Shown here: positions 44,963-54,336 of the stretch, one piece after another
Layout: every line of letters starts with the position of its first letter
Numbering within the stretch: position 1 is the first letter of the stretch
Source: JALZAQ01 sp038253885
GTDB lineage: Bacteria > Gemmatimonadota > Gemmatimonadetes > Gemmatimonadales > Gemmatimonadaceae
NCBI GenBank assembly: GCA_038253885.1
Contig: JBBSGP010000014.1
Span: 10,968 to 74,967 of the forward strand
Length of the DNA: 64,000 nucleotides
Reading direction: 5' to 3'
Notes under the pieces: model-generated
What the model saw: only the letters and a program-made list of their open reading frames with translations
Database searches by the model: none
What the model was told of the DNA's origin: nothing
Made by a program: the position numbers and the translations under genes

Positions 44963-46647
44963 ACCGTCGCACAGCACGGGGCGCGCTAGGGATCACGAGC
45001 CGTCTCGCGGCGCACCTCGTGCCGCTCGGCGGTTTCCTCGCCGTCTGCGTCGTTGCCCTGACGCCGCTTGCCGCAGCCCAGCAGGCGCCGGTGGCGATGC
45101 CCGCGCAGCCGGTCGTCGTCGCGTCCAAACCGTTCGGCGAGTCGTACCTGCTGTGCGAGCTCTTCGCGCAGCTGCTGGAATCGCGCGGCATCGCGGTGGA
45201 GCGGCGGCCAGGGCTCGGGGCGACGGAGGTCGCGTTCGGTGCCACCCGCTCCGGCGCGATCGACGTGTACCCGGAGTACACGGGCACCGGCCTGCTCGCC
45301 ATCCTGCACGACTCCCTGCCGGACTCGCTCGCCCGAAACCCCCACGCAGTCTTCGCGCACGTGGCACGGGCGACGGCCGAGCGCTACGGGGCGCGGTGGC
45401 TGCCGCCGCTCGGGTTCGAGAACACGTACGCCATCGCCGTACGGCGGGAAACGGCGGCACGCTACGGGCTGCACACGCTCTCCGACCTGGCGCGCGCGGC
45501 ATCGGCGCTCACGGGCGGGCTCACGGCGGACTTCATCGGCCGGCCCGACGGGCTCGCGGGACTTCGACGCGCGTATGGCCTCACGCCGCGCGCGGTGAAG
45601 CCGCTCGCGCCGGCGCTCAAGTATCAGGCGCTCGCCGTGGGTGCCGTGGATTTCATCGACGGCTACTCCACCGACGGGCTGCTCGCGAAGTACGACCTCG
45701 TGGTTCTCGACGACGACCGGCGCTTCTTCCCACCCTACGAGGCGGCGGCACTCGTGGGTGCACGGCTCGCACATGACCGGCCCGACGCCATCGCGGCCCT
45801 CACACTGCTGAGCGGCCGGCTCGACGAGCGAGCGATGCGCCGCGCGAACCGCCGCATTGAGGTGGACGGCGAGGACGTGCGTGTGGTCGCGCGCGACCTC
45901 CTCGGCGCCATCGGCCTCTCCGGCGATTCACGTCAGGGCGACGCGGTCGTGGCGCCGCGTCCCGCGGTGGGGCTCGGCGCATATCTCTGGCGCCAGCGCG
46001 CGCCGATCGGACGTCTCACGCTACGGCACCTGCTGCTCGTTGCCATCGCGCTCGCGCTCGCCGTCGTCATGGCGGTGCCGCTCGGCCTCGCGCTCGAGCG
46101 GGCGCGGGGCGGGGCGGAGCCGATCCTCGGCGCCCTCGGCGTGCTGCAGACGATTCCGAGCATCGCGTTGCTCGCCTTCATGATCCCCCTGCTCGGCGTC
46201 GGTGTGCGGCCGGCGCTCGTGGCGCTCTGGCTCTACGCCCTGTACCCGATCGCGCGCGGCACTTACGTCGGCGTGACAGACGCGGACCCGCGGGCGGTGG
46301 AGGCGGCGGAGGCGTTGGGGATGACGGCGCGCCAGCGACTGCTCCAGGTCCGGCTCCCGCTCGCCGCACCGGTGATCATGGCGGGCGTGCGCACGGCGGC
46401 GGTGATCACCGTCGGCGCGGCAACGCTCGCGGCGTTCATCGGCGCGGGCGGCCTGGGTGAGCCGATCGTCACCGGCCTCGCGCTCGCCGACACTCGGCTG
46501 GTGCTGTCGGGCGCACTGCCCGCGGCGGCGCTCGCGCTGCTGGTGGACGGTGCCCTTGCGATCGTGGCGCGCCTGGTCACACCCGCGCATCGACGCTCGA
46601 CGAGCGGGAGGCGCCGAGAAGCCCCCGCTCGCCGCGAAAGTTTCTGA
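44959..46647 (+). CDS. Fused substrate-binding protein / permease, OpuC/EgtU-like importer
   Basis: 562 residues. N-terminal signal or anchor (LGGFLAVCVVALTPLAAAQQ), then an OpuAC-type binding domain (residues 50-315: KPFGESYLLCELFAQLLESRG, DVYPEYTGTGL, FENTYAIAVR, VDFIDGYSTDG), then a permease domain with about five to six helices and the EAA-type loop EAAEALGMTARQRLLQVRLPLAAP. The ligand class is quaternary amines (betaine, choline, ergothioneine). Streptococcal EgtU is also a fusion, but with permease first; here the order is reversed. Its regulon with egtBD makes ergothioneine a candidate ligand. Confidence 0.85.
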   Translation: MNRRTARGALGITSRLAAHLVPLGGFLAVCVVALTPLAAAQQAPVAMPAQPVVVASKPFGESYLLCELFAQLLESRGIAVERRPGLGATEVAFGATRSGAIDVYPEYTGTGLLAILHDSLPDSLARNPHAVFAHVARATAERYGARWLPPLGFENTYAIAVRRETAARYGLHTLSDLARAASALTGGLTADFIGRPDGLAGLRRAYGLTPRAVKPLAPALKYQALAVGAVDFIDGYSTDGLLAKYDLVVLDDDRRFFPPYEAAALVGARLAHDRPDAIAALTLLSGRLDERAMRRANRRIEVDGEDVRVVARDLLGAIGLSGDSRQGDAVVAPRPAVGLGAYLWRQRAPIGRLTLRHLLLVAIALALAVVMAVPLGLALERARGGAEPILGALGVLQTIPSIALLAFMIPLLGVGVRPALVALWLYALYPIARGTYVGVTDADPRAVEAAEALGMTARQRLLQVRLPLAAPVIMAGVRTAAVITVGAATLAAFIGAGGLGEPIVTGLALADTRLVLSGALPAAALALLVDGALAIVARLVTPAHRRSTSGRRREAPARRESF

Positions 46648-46697
46648 GGTTCGGCTCAGGTCTTCGCATCTGGCGTGCTGGTATCGAGCCGCAGTTG

Positions 46698-47441
46698 TCA
46701 TGGAGAGCGCTTGCCTCGGCGGAGGAGCGATGGCACGAAGGAGAGCGCGAGCAGGAGAGCACCGGCCATCGAGACGCGCACGAGGGCGTGACGGCCCGCG
46801 CCCGCCGCCCCCTGCAGTAGACTGTCGGCGAAGTAGGTGTAGACCGCAGTCCCCGGGATGATCCCGAGCACGGTGGCGGCCAGGTACTCACGCCTCCGCA
46901 CGCCCGCCAGCGCCGCGGCGAAATTGAGGAGGGAGAACGGCACCACCGGAAGGAGCCGAAGTCTGAGCGTACCGAGGAAGCCGTGTTCGGCCGCTAGGCG
47001 CTCCATCGTCTCGGCTCGCCGGCCCAGCAGCGCCCGACACGCCTCCTTGCAGAGACTACCGGCGAAGAGAAACGCCAGGAAAGCGCCGAGACTCGCGCCC
47101 AGCCAGTTGAGCAGGAAGCCGCGCCAGACGCCGAACAGCGCTCCGCCCGCCAGGGTGAACGGGGAGGCCGGGAGCCCGAAGGTGACCGCGACCACGTAAG
47201 CCGCGACGAATGTCGGTACCAGCAAGCGATGGCTTCGGACCTCGCGGATGGTCGCCAGCAGCGTCCGGCGATCCAGGAGCTCGAAGGCGCCGAGCTTCCA
47301 TGCGAGCAACGCCGCTGCGGTGAGCACGAGCACGAACAGCGCGGCACGACGGAGCGCTCGGCCGCGACCCGGACCCGATTGCGGAGGCGGGCCCGACCGA
47401 GGCGGGTGCTGAGCGGTGCGAAGAGCGGAATCGTGGGGCAC
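46698..47441 (-). CDS. TVP38/TMEM64-family membrane protein
   Basis: 247 residues from GTG 47441; the longer frame (GTG 47633) crosses the ECF-type promoter and is rejected. Helices include ALFVLVLTAAALLAWKLG, LLVPTFVAAYVVAVTFGLP and VLGIIPGTAVYTYFADSLL. The family signature GGALFGVWRGFLLNWLGASLGAFLAFLFA is present. TVP38/DedA-like proteins affect membrane lipid or selenite/metal handling; exact role unknown. Convergent with the EgtU-like gene. Confidence 0.82.
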   Translation of the reverse strand: MPHDSALRTAQHPPRSGPPPQSGPGRGRALRRAALFVLVLTAAALLAWKLGAFELLDRRTLLATIREVRSHRLLVPTFVAAYVVAVTFGLPASPFTLAGGALFGVWRGFLLNWLGASLGAFLAFLFAGSLCKEACRALLGRRAETMERLAAEHGFLGTLRLRLLPVVPFSLLNFAAALAGVRRREYLAATVLGIIPGTAVYTYFADSLLQGAAGAGRHALVRVSMAGALLLALSFVPSLLRRGKRSP

Positions 47442-47491
47442 AGGGCGCTGGGTCGGAGACGCGACGGTTATCTGGCCGCTGTCGCACCGGG

Positions 47492-47518
47492 CAAGTCGCA
47501 ACGACCGAACGGAGTTCC
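47492..47518 (-). promoter_or_regulatory. ECF-type promoter, TVP38 gene
   Basis: Minus strand GGAACT (47518-47513), 15-bp spacer, GACTTG (47497-47492), 50 bp before GTG 47441. Confidence 0.73.
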
Positions 47519-47579
47519 AAGAGATCCGAGTGTCGGGAGACCGCCAGGTCGTCCCGCCGGTTGACTGCCGGCGGGCCGG

Positions 47580-47606
47580 GGAACGACGCTGCCCCCTCGT
47601 GACTTG
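47580..47606 (+). promoter_or_regulatory. ECF-type promoter, flavodoxin-like reductase gene
   Basis: GGAACG (47580-47585), 15-bp spacer, GACTTG (47601-47606), 38 bp before ATG 47645. Divergent from the TVP38 site, 61 bp between the two -35 boxes. Confidence 0.74.
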
Positions 47607-47644
47607 ACGGGAATCGACCCCACGGAACTCCACGGAGTGCGTCC

Positions 47645-48712
47645 ATGAAGCCGAACGACGAGAACGGCAGGCTGCCCACGAGCGAGCGTCCTTTCCGGGT
47701 GCTCATCATCTCCGGCTCCGAGCGTCGGCAGTACAACTGCCCTGGCGTCGACTCCAAGTCGCGCACGCTGATGCTGCGCATGGCCGAGCGGCTGCCGCAG
47801 CAGTGGGAGATCGACTACGAGGACCTGGGGAACGTGTACGGGCGCGCGCGCATCCAGAGCTGCAACGCCTGCGTCTCGACCTCGATGGCGCTCTGCTGCT
47901 GGCCGTGCAACTGCTACGAGAAGGGAGACGACGCCGAACCGGACCTCATGTGGGACATGGACCTCTACGCGCGGCTCGACCTTGCCGACGCGTGGGCGAT
48001 CATCGGCCCGCACAACTGGTATGGCCCGAGCTCGAACCTCAAGCTCATGTTTGACCGCCTGGTCTGCATGAACGGCGGCAACCCGCGCGAGGTGCTCATC
48101 GACCACAAGAATCCCGAAAAAGCGATGACGCTGGAGCACTCGCCGGAGTGGGAGGAGCTGAGCGTCAACCATCTCGAGGGGCGCACCGCCGGCTTCTTCT
48201 GCTACGGCGACGAGGGCGCCGACGAGATGGACGACAGCGGGCGCCCCAAGAAGCTGCGCCACAAGCAATGGTTCGATCCCGAGCAGGAGCCGTTCGACAA
48301 CGCGCGCGACGCCTACGCGCCGCTCGTCTGGCAGTCGCGCTACTCCGGGATCGAGGTGCCCGACGAGCTCTGGGCGTACTGCACCACGGGCAAGGCGCGC
48401 CCCTACAGCGACAACCAGTCCGAGGACATGGTGCGCGAGACGGAGTTCATGCGAGCATTCGACTCGTGGACGGACCGCTTCGCCGCGTTCATCGGCGCCA
48501 AGGGGAAGGTGGAACCGGGGCAGTGGCGCGCCTTCGGCTACGAGCCGCCGGGGCACCGCTGGGCCGACGCGAAGCTCGCGTGGCGCGACGTGCGCATGCG
48601 CGTCGGGCGCGCGCCCGAGGGCTCCTCGCCCGCGGTGCAGGACGACCTCGGCCTCAACCAAGACGCCGTTCTCTCGCGGCACAAGAGCGAGGGCGAGCGG
48701 CTGCGCGAATAG
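47645..48712 (+). CDS. Cys-rich NAD(P)H-dependent FMN reductase / flavodoxin-fold protein
   Basis: 355 residues. The FMN-reductase fold opens with RVLIISGSERRQYNCPG and has the flavin-binding turn GPHNWYGPSSNLKLMFDRL. A striking cysteine cluster (SCNACVSTSMALCCWPCNCYEKG, six Cys in about 20 residues) could bind a metal or Fe-S cluster or do thiol chemistry. The C-terminal 130 residues extend beyond normal family length. Single gene behind an ECF-type promoter. Substrate unknown. Confidence 0.78.
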   Translation: MKPNDENGRLPTSERPFRVLIISGSERRQYNCPGVDSKSRTLMLRMAERLPQQWEIDYEDLGNVYGRARIQSCNACVSTSMALCCWPCNCYEKGDDAEPDLMWDMDLYARLDLADAWAIIGPHNWYGPSSNLKLMFDRLVCMNGGNPREVLIDHKNPEKAMTLEHSPEWEELSVNHLEGRTAGFFCYGDEGADEMDDSGRPKKLRHKQWFDPEQEPFDNARDAYAPLVWQSRYSGIEVPDELWAYCTTGKARPYSDNQSEDMVRETEFMRAFDSWTDRFAAFIGAKGKVEPGQWRAFGYEPPGHRWADAKLAWRDVRMRVGRAPEGSSPAVQDDLGLNQDAVLSRHKSEGERLRE

Positions 48713-48757
48713 GCGCACGCCCTCCCGGCGGCGGCCCCGATGAGCCGGTCACCGAAC

Positions 48758-49651
48758 TCACGGGAGCAGGTGCTCGCGCGGCACCCCCTCCGGCCCCGTA
48801 CGTCGCGGCGCCTCGTCGGGCAGGACCCGCGGGAGTGGGCGGAGCGGCATCGTGAGGCTCGGTGCGAGCGCGACCTGCGAGGGCTCGCGGTAGGCGGCGA
48901 CGCCGATCTCGATCTCCCGCTGCGGCACGTTCGCGCGGTAGGTGCCGTGTAGTCGGTCCCAGACCGTGAGCCCGCTGCTCCAGTTCGAGTCCTGCTCCGC
49001 GATGGCGACCGAGTGGTGGATGCCATGCAGCCGCGGCGTCATCACGAACCGGGCGAGCACCCGCTCGACATGGAGCGGGAGCCGCACGTTGGAGTGGTGG
49101 AAGAGCACCGAGAACATCGTCAGCCGTTGCCAGACGCGCAGTGCGCGGGGCGAGGCGCCGATCATGGCGACCTGCGCGGCTCGCCACGGCACCGATGCCA
49201 GGAACTCCCCGAAGTGGAAGCGGAGCGCCGTCGTGCTGTCGAGCGCGAGATCGGCGTGATGCACCTGGTGGAAGCGGTAGAGCCACGGGACGCGGTGCTC
49301 CGCCACGTGCCACCAATAGAGGGTGTAGTCGAGGAGGAGCACGGCCACGGCGTCGCGCGCCCACTGGGCCAGGGAGAGCCGCTGTACGAGCCCCCTGCGC
49401 CGCTGCTCGGTCCGCTCGGCGAGCGGAGCGATGACCGGCTGCATCGCGAGGTGCGTGACGGCCGCCGTGAGGCCGGCCATCACAAGATTGGTGACGACGC
49501 GCTCGCCTCCGTGCTCGCGCACCTCGGCGGGTGATCGGCGCAGGGCGCGCCGGCGCTCGGCCCAGAGGAGCGCGCCCACGGCCAACACTGCAGCCACGGC
49601 CACGCCGCGAGACATTCTGCCGGCGGCGCTGTCGTTTTCCCGGTCCGTCAT
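48758..49651 (-). CDS. Sterol desaturase / fatty-acid hydroxylase-family membrane protein
   Basis: 297 residues from ATG 49651. His-rich di-iron motifs: HVAEH (WWHVAEHRVPWLYRFHQVHH), FHHSN and HGIHH. Four hydrophobic segments are seen. These enzymes hydroxylate or desaturate lipid chains, carotenoids or sterols with O2. No ECF-type site is visible upstream, so its place in the regulon is uncertain. The 185 bp between its start and the promoter at 49837 hold nothing clear. Confidence 0.82.
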   Translation of the reverse strand: MTDRENDSAAGRMSRGVAVAAVLAVGALLWAERRRALRRSPAEVREHGGERVVTNLVMAGLTAAVTHLAMQPVIAPLAERTEQRRRGLVQRLSLAQWARDAVAVLLLDYTLYWWHVAEHRVPWLYRFHQVHHADLALDSTTALRFHFGEFLASVPWRAAQVAMIGASPRALRVWQRLTMFSVLFHHSNVRLPLHVERVLARFVMTPRLHGIHHSVAIAEQDSNWSSGLTVWDRLHGTYRANVPQREIEIGVAAYREPSQVALAPSLTMPLRPLPRVLPDEAPRRTGPEGVPREHLLP

Positions 49652-49836
49652 CGAGCGGCTCCTCCTTGCTCCCCAGCTTCCCATAGCTCGGAGGGCACGA
49701 TTCGGTCCCAGCCGCACCGGCAGCCCTGCCATCGTCCTCGACATCGGCAACACTCAGGCACCAGTTGGACGGAAGGCGCGATCTGTGCCGTGCCTTCCCT
49801 TCGCAGCTCCCACTGCAGTGGGGACAGACGACACTG

Positions 49837-49863
49837 GGAACTCCTGGCGCCGCGTGCGACTTG
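49837..49863 (+). promoter_or_regulatory. ECF-type promoter, reductase-TonB-Ynj operon
   Basis: GGAACT (49837-49842), 15-bp spacer, GACTTG (49858-49863), 82 bp before ATG 49946. Confidence 0.75.
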
Positions 49864-49945
49864 CCCCGCGGCTGCGGCCGTGCACACCGCGTACTCGAAC
49901 AACTCGGAACGCACACGGCACGCGCAATTCGAGCACTGGGAGCCA

Positions 49946-51382
49946 ATGGCGAGCTACGACCTTGTGGTGATCGGCGGGGGAACGGCTGGGCTGGTGACGG
50001 CGGCCGGCAGCGCGGGGATCGGCGCGCGCGTCGCCCTCGTCGAACGTGAACGGCTCGGCGGCGAGTGCCTCTGGAACGGCTGCGTGCCGAGCAAGGCCCT
50101 GATCGCCGCGGCCCGTGCCACGGCCGAGGCCCGCTCGGCCGGCCGCTACGGGGTGCACCTCGAAGGCGTGGAGACGGACTTCATGGCCGCCATGCACTGG
50201 GTCCGGAGTGCGCAGGAGCGCATCGCGCCACACGACAGCCCGGAGCGATTCCGCGGGCTCGGTGTGGACGTCATCCAGGGCGAGGCCCGATTCACCAGCG
50301 AGCGCTCGATCGTCGTCGACGGCCGCCCCATCGCCGCCAGGCGCATCGTCATCGCGACCGGTTCGGCGCCAGCGGTGCCGCCGATCCCGGGGCTCTCCGA
50401 AGTCCCGTACCTCACGAACGAGTCGATCTTCTCGGTCACCGCGCTGCCCCGGCGGCTGCTCGTGCTCGGCGGCGGCCCCATCGGCCTCGAACTGGCGCAG
50501 GCGTTCACGCGGCTGGGCAGCGAGGTGTATGTGCTCGAGGCTGCACCGCAGCTGCTCCCGCGGGAGGACCGGGAGCTCGCCGCCGCGCTGGGCGAGCGCC
50601 TTCGGGCGGAAGGCGTGCGGCTGCACGTGGGCGCGACGGCCTCGCGCGTCGAGCGCCAGCCGGACGGCGGCGGCGTACGCGTGACGGCGACCCGGGGTGG
50701 CGATCACCAGACTTCGGAACCGTTCACGCTCGACGGCGACGTGCTGCTCGTTGCGACCGGACGCACGCCGCGCCTCGACGCACTCGACCTCGCGCGGGGA
50801 GGCGTGGAGGCCGGCAAGGGCGGGATCACCGTGGACGATGGGCTCCGTACGACCGCCAAGGGCGTGTGGGCGGCAGGCGACTGCGTCGGGCCGCTCCGCT
50901 TCACGCACGTCGCCGACTATCAGGCGCGTCTCGTGATCCGCAATGCGTTCTTCCCCTTCGCCAGCACAGCGGACTACTCCGTCGTGCCGTGGGTGACATT
51001 CACCGAGCCGGAGCTCGCACATGTCGGCCTCACGGAGGACGAGGCACGCGAGCGTCACGGTGGCGGCGTGCGCGTCTGGCGGCGTCCGTTCGCGGAGGTG
51101 GATCGCGCGATCACCGACGGAGAGACGAGTGGCATGGTGAAGCTCGTGACGACCGCGCGTGGAAAGATTCTCGGCGGTCACGTCCTCGGCCACGGCGCGG
51201 GAAGCCTGATCGCCGAGATCACGCTCGCCATGAAGCACGGCATCTCGGCGCCCGCGCTGGGCAATACGATGCATGCGTATCCCACCTATCCGGAGGCGAT
51301 CAAGCAGGCCGCCGAGCAGTATACGAAGTCGCGGTTCACGGGCGCGCTCCAGCGCGTCGTCAACTGGTATGTCAGGCGATGA
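49946..51382 (+). CDS. Second class I pyridine nucleotide-disulfide oxidoreductase (MerA/Lpd-like)
   Basis: 478 residues from ATG 49946; upstream codons in frame overlap the promoter. FAD motif DLVVIGGGTAGLVTAAGSAGIGA, redox pair CLWNGC, NAD motif LVLGGGPIGLELAQAF, second FAD motif GVWAAGDCVGPLRFTH, and HAYPTYPEAIKQAAEQY at the C-terminus (His-x4-Glu). It shares the fold but little close sequence with the 42654 reductase, so they are not recent duplicates. No vicinal C-terminal Cys pair of MerA. First gene of a long operon. Confidence 0.88.
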   Translation: MASYDLVVIGGGTAGLVTAAGSAGIGARVALVERERLGGECLWNGCVPSKALIAAARATAEARSAGRYGVHLEGVETDFMAAMHWVRSAQERIAPHDSPERFRGLGVDVIQGEARFTSERSIVVDGRPIAARRIVIATGSAPAVPPIPGLSEVPYLTNESIFSVTALPRRLLVLGGGPIGLELAQAFTRLGSEVYVLEAAPQLLPREDRELAAALGERLRAEGVRLHVGATASRVERQPDGGGVRVTATRGGDHQTSEPFTLDGDVLLVATGRTPRLDALDLARGGVEAGKGGITVDDGLRTTAKGVWAAGDCVGPLRFTHVADYQARLVIRNAFFPFASTADYSVVPWVTFTEPELAHVGLTEDEARERHGGGVRVWRRPFAEVDRAITDGETSGMVKLVTTARGKILGGHVLGHGAGSLIAEITLAMKHGISAPALGNTMHAYPTYPEAIKQAAEQYTKSRFTGALQRVVNWYVRR

Positions 51383-54336
51383 AGCGAACGGCCGCCGCCG
51401 TTCTCACACGAGCACGAGCGCACATGACGAGACGTTGGTTCGACGCAGCACGCAGGCGGTCCGCAGCCATGCCGACCCTTCTCGCGGCAATCCTCCTCCT
51501 CCCGACGAGCGTCGTCGCACACGCGCAGGCGATGCGGGACTCTGCCTGGGTGAGCGGCGTGATTCGTGAGCAGGCCGGGCGCCCGGTCGCGGACGCGTCA
51601 CTCCGCTGGACGCCTGGTGACGTCACGACGACGTCGGACGCCGCGGGTCGGTTCGCGATGGCCGTCGCTGGGCGGGTCGCCGGTACGCTGGTGATCCGCC
51701 GCGTCGGGTTCGAGCCGGTCACCCTCGCGGTGGAGGCGCTGCGCCCCGGCGAGCGGCGCGAGATCGGCGTCACGCTGACCGGACTCGCGCGCCTCGACGT
51801 GGTGAGCGTCGTCGCCGAGCGGCCGCGTCCACTCGTGAACACGAAAGACGCGGCCACCGGCGGCACGATCGAGCGTCTCGAGCTGCAGCACCTGCCGACG
51901 GATGCGCGAGACCCGATCGCGCTCGCCTACAACATCCCTGGCGTCGCGCAGGGCACCGGTTTCTTCGGCGACGCGCCGAAGCTCGCCGTGGACGGGGCGA
52001 ATGGCCTGTATACGCAGTACACCTTGGATGGCCTGGAGAACAACGAGGGCTTTCTCGGCGGTCCGCGCGTGGAGGTGCCGCTCTCGGCCCTCGCGAGATT
52101 CCAGGTGCTCGCCACCACGTACGGCTCCGACTTCGGGCGCTCGTCGAACGGCGTCGTGGACATGGAGTCGCGCTCGGGCGCCGAGCGCTGGACCGGCGAG
52201 GCCTTCGTCTACAACCGCCCGGGCATCCCTTTGGACGCCCGATCGGCGGTCGTTCCGCGCGGACAGAACTCCGAGGACTTCCGCCGGGCACAGGAAGGCT
52301 TCCGGCGCACGCAGGCCGGCGGGGCCGGCGGCGGTCCGCTGCGGACGAACGTGGCAAACGGCACCGGGACGTACGTCTTCGGCGCCCTCGAGTACACCAA
52401 CCAGAACGAGGACCGGATCGCCTCGACGGCGCGCGCGACCTTCACCGGGCGCGAGGTGCGTGACAGCTGGAAGGGCTTCGGGCGCATCGACCATGGGTGG
52501 AGCCCGACGCAGACGACGACGCTCCGCATCGCCGCGAGCAGCGTCAATCGCGAAGGGCGGGGGAGCGGGATCGTCGCCCCGGAGGCGGACATCACCGTGC
52601 AGCGCATCGGCTCGGCGAGCGCACTCGTGCACCGTACGGCGCTCCGGGACGGACGCGCGAGCAACGAGGCGAGCGCGCAGCTCGGCACCTTCCGCTGGAA
52701 CTACCCTCCTGCCGCATCCGACTTCTCGCGCCCGCAGGTGACGGTCCGGCAGGTGCAGGGGAGCGACACCGTGGACGTCGGCGTCGTCGGCTCCAGCAAC
52801 TTCGTCTTCGACGAGAGTGAGACGCAGCTCCAGCTCAAGGACGTCTTCGAGAGCGCGCTCGGCGGCCGCTGGACGGGGCACACGCTGCGGTTCGGCGCCG
52901 ACGCCTGGCGCTCGGCGTTCCGCCTCACCGCCTCGAGCACCAACCCGAGTGGTGCGTACGTCGTGCTCGAAGAGGGCAACATTCCGCGGCAGCCGGATGG
53001 GCGCTACCGCTTCGCCGACGTCCCGGCCAACGTGCGCGTCCTCGCGTACACGGTAGACGCGGCGCAGAAGCAGGTGAACCTCTCGCAGACCCTCGTTGGC
53101 GCCTTTCTCGAGGACCGGTGGCGGCCCACGGCGTCGCTCACCGTGACGGCAGGGCTCCGCTGGGACTACGACGACCTGACGAGCCGCGGCAACAGTGCGC
53201 CGGACCTGAACAATTTCCAGCCGCGCGTGAGCGTCAACTGGATTGCGGGGCCCTCGACCGTGCTGCGCGCCGGCGCGGGACTCTACGCGGGGAAATTCCC
53301 GTACGCCGTCTACTCGGACGCCATCCAGTTCGGGCCGAACGGCAACCAGACGGTGACGTTCCAGGGGGCACAGACTCCGGCCTTCCTGCGGGGGCCCCGC
53401 ACTGCAACGCTCGACCGCTCGAAGCTCCCGCCTGGTGAGATCCGCGAGTTCTTCGCGCTCGGGCTCGAGCAGCCCATGAGCCGCCAGTTCTCCGGGGGCG
53501 TGCAGCGCCAGCTCGGGACGCGGGCCGCACTCTCGGTGGACGCGGTGTGGGTGGACACGCGGCACCTGCCGCGCTCGTGGGACCTCAACGCGGATACGCG
53601 CGGAATCGGTCCGGCGGATACGGTCTCGCTTCCGGTGACCGAGGGCGACAAGTTCCGTCCGGTCGCCCCGGTCACGGGCGGCTACCGCCGGCACACCACG
53701 AGCGAGAGCGGCGGCCGGTCGACGTATGCTGCGCTCTTCACGTCCTTCCGTTTCGACGCGACGCGCACGGTCGTGTTGGACGCCAACTGGGTGTGGTCGC
53801 ACGCGCAGAACAACACGGAGGACATCAACTTCAACGCGACGCAGGCGAACCGCTTCGACCTCGAAGGAGCCGACGCGGTGAACGACCGCCGGCACAAGGT
53901 CACGGCGCGGGCGACGTACGCCGGCCTCCGGAACCTCACCCTCGCCGGCATCGGCGACTTCCAGACGGGGACGCCCATCAACCGCATCGCCTACTTCCGC
54001 GACCTCGATGGCTCGGGCGACACATTCGGCAATGGCTTCCTCGGGAACCAGGACCGTTTCTATGGCGTCCCCCGGAATGGCGAGCGCCTGCCGAGCGCCT
54101 TCCTGGTCCACGCGAGCGCCGCGTACACGGTCCCGGTGCCTGGCGAGCGGCGACGTCGGCTCGTGCTCCGCGCCGACGTCTTCAACGTGTTCAATCGCGT
54201 CAACGTGAGCGGCGTCGCGAACGGCGTACCCGGTGGGGGGACGCGCACGCAGGTCGGGCGTCCGGGCGATCCCATCGTGATCGCGAACGCAGGCGCGCCG
54301 CGGCAGGTTCAGTTGTCGGCACGCTATGCCTTCTGA
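51379..54336 (+). CDS. TonB-dependent outer-membrane receptor with carboxypeptidase-regulatory-like domain
   Basis: 985 residues; ATG 51379 overlaps the reductase stop, but the signal peptide (PTLLAAILLLPTSVVAHAQ) suggests an internal start at 51424 or 51469. Residues 50-130 form a CarboxypepD_reg-like beta sandwich. The plug domain (VDGANGLYTQYTLDGLENNEGF) and a beta barrel ending LSARYAF, with the C-terminal Phe needed for outer-membrane assembly, follow. It should import a substrate into the periplasm for the YnjBCD system encoded next; this coupling is inferred from operon order. Confidence 0.88.
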   Translation: MKRTAAAVLTRARAHMTRRWFDAARRRSAAMPTLLAAILLLPTSVVAHAQAMRDSAWVSGVIREQAGRPVADASLRWTPGDVTTTSDAAGRFAMAVAGRVAGTLVIRRVGFEPVTLAVEALRPGERREIGVTLTGLARLDVVSVVAERPRPLVNTKDAATGGTIERLELQHLPTDARDPIALAYNIPGVAQGTGFFGDAPKLAVDGANGLYTQYTLDGLENNEGFLGGPRVEVPLSALARFQVLATTYGSDFGRSSNGVVDMESRSGAERWTGEAFVYNRPGIPLDARSAVVPRGQNSEDFRRAQEGFRRTQAGGAGGGPLRTNVANGTGTYVFGALEYTNQNEDRIASTARATFTGREVRDSWKGFGRIDHGWSPTQTTTLRIAASSVNREGRGSGIVAPEADITVQRIGSASALVHRTALRDGRASNEASAQLGTFRWNYPPAASDFSRPQVTVRQVQGSDTVDVGVVGSSNFVFDESETQLQLKDVFESALGGRWTGHTLRFGADAWRSAFRLTASSTNPSGAYVVLEEGNIPRQPDGRYRFADVPANVRVLAYTVDAAQKQVNLSQTLVGAFLEDRWRPTASLTVTAGLRWDYDDLTSRGNSAPDLNNFQPRVSVNWIAGPSTVLRAGAGLYAGKFPYAVYSDAIQFGPNGNQTVTFQGAQTPAFLRGPRTATLDRSKLPPGEIREFFALGLEQPMSRQFSGGVQRQLGTRAALSVDAVWVDTRHLPRSWDLNADTRGIGPADTVSLPVTEGDKFRPVAPVTGGYRRHTTSESGGRSTYAALFTSFRFDATRTVVLDANWVWSHAQNNTEDINFNATQANRFDLEGADAVNDRRHKVTARATYAGLRNLTLAGIGDFQTGTPINRIAYFRDLDGSGDTFGNGFLGNQDRFYGVPRNGERLPSAFLVHASAAYTVPVPGERRRRLVLRADVFNVFNRVNVSGVANGVPGGGTRTQVGRPGDPIVIANAGAPRQVQLSARYAF

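Noticed and set aside
47620..47647. GGAACT at 47624-47629 followed 15 bp later by ATGAAG
   Set aside because: It fits the -35 and spacer, but the -10 hexamer does not match; the true site is at 47580.
42654..51382. Mercury resistance (merA) for the two disulfide reductases
   Set aside because: Both lack the N-terminal HMA domain and the C-terminal vicinal cysteines of MerA, and no merR, merT or merB is adjacent.
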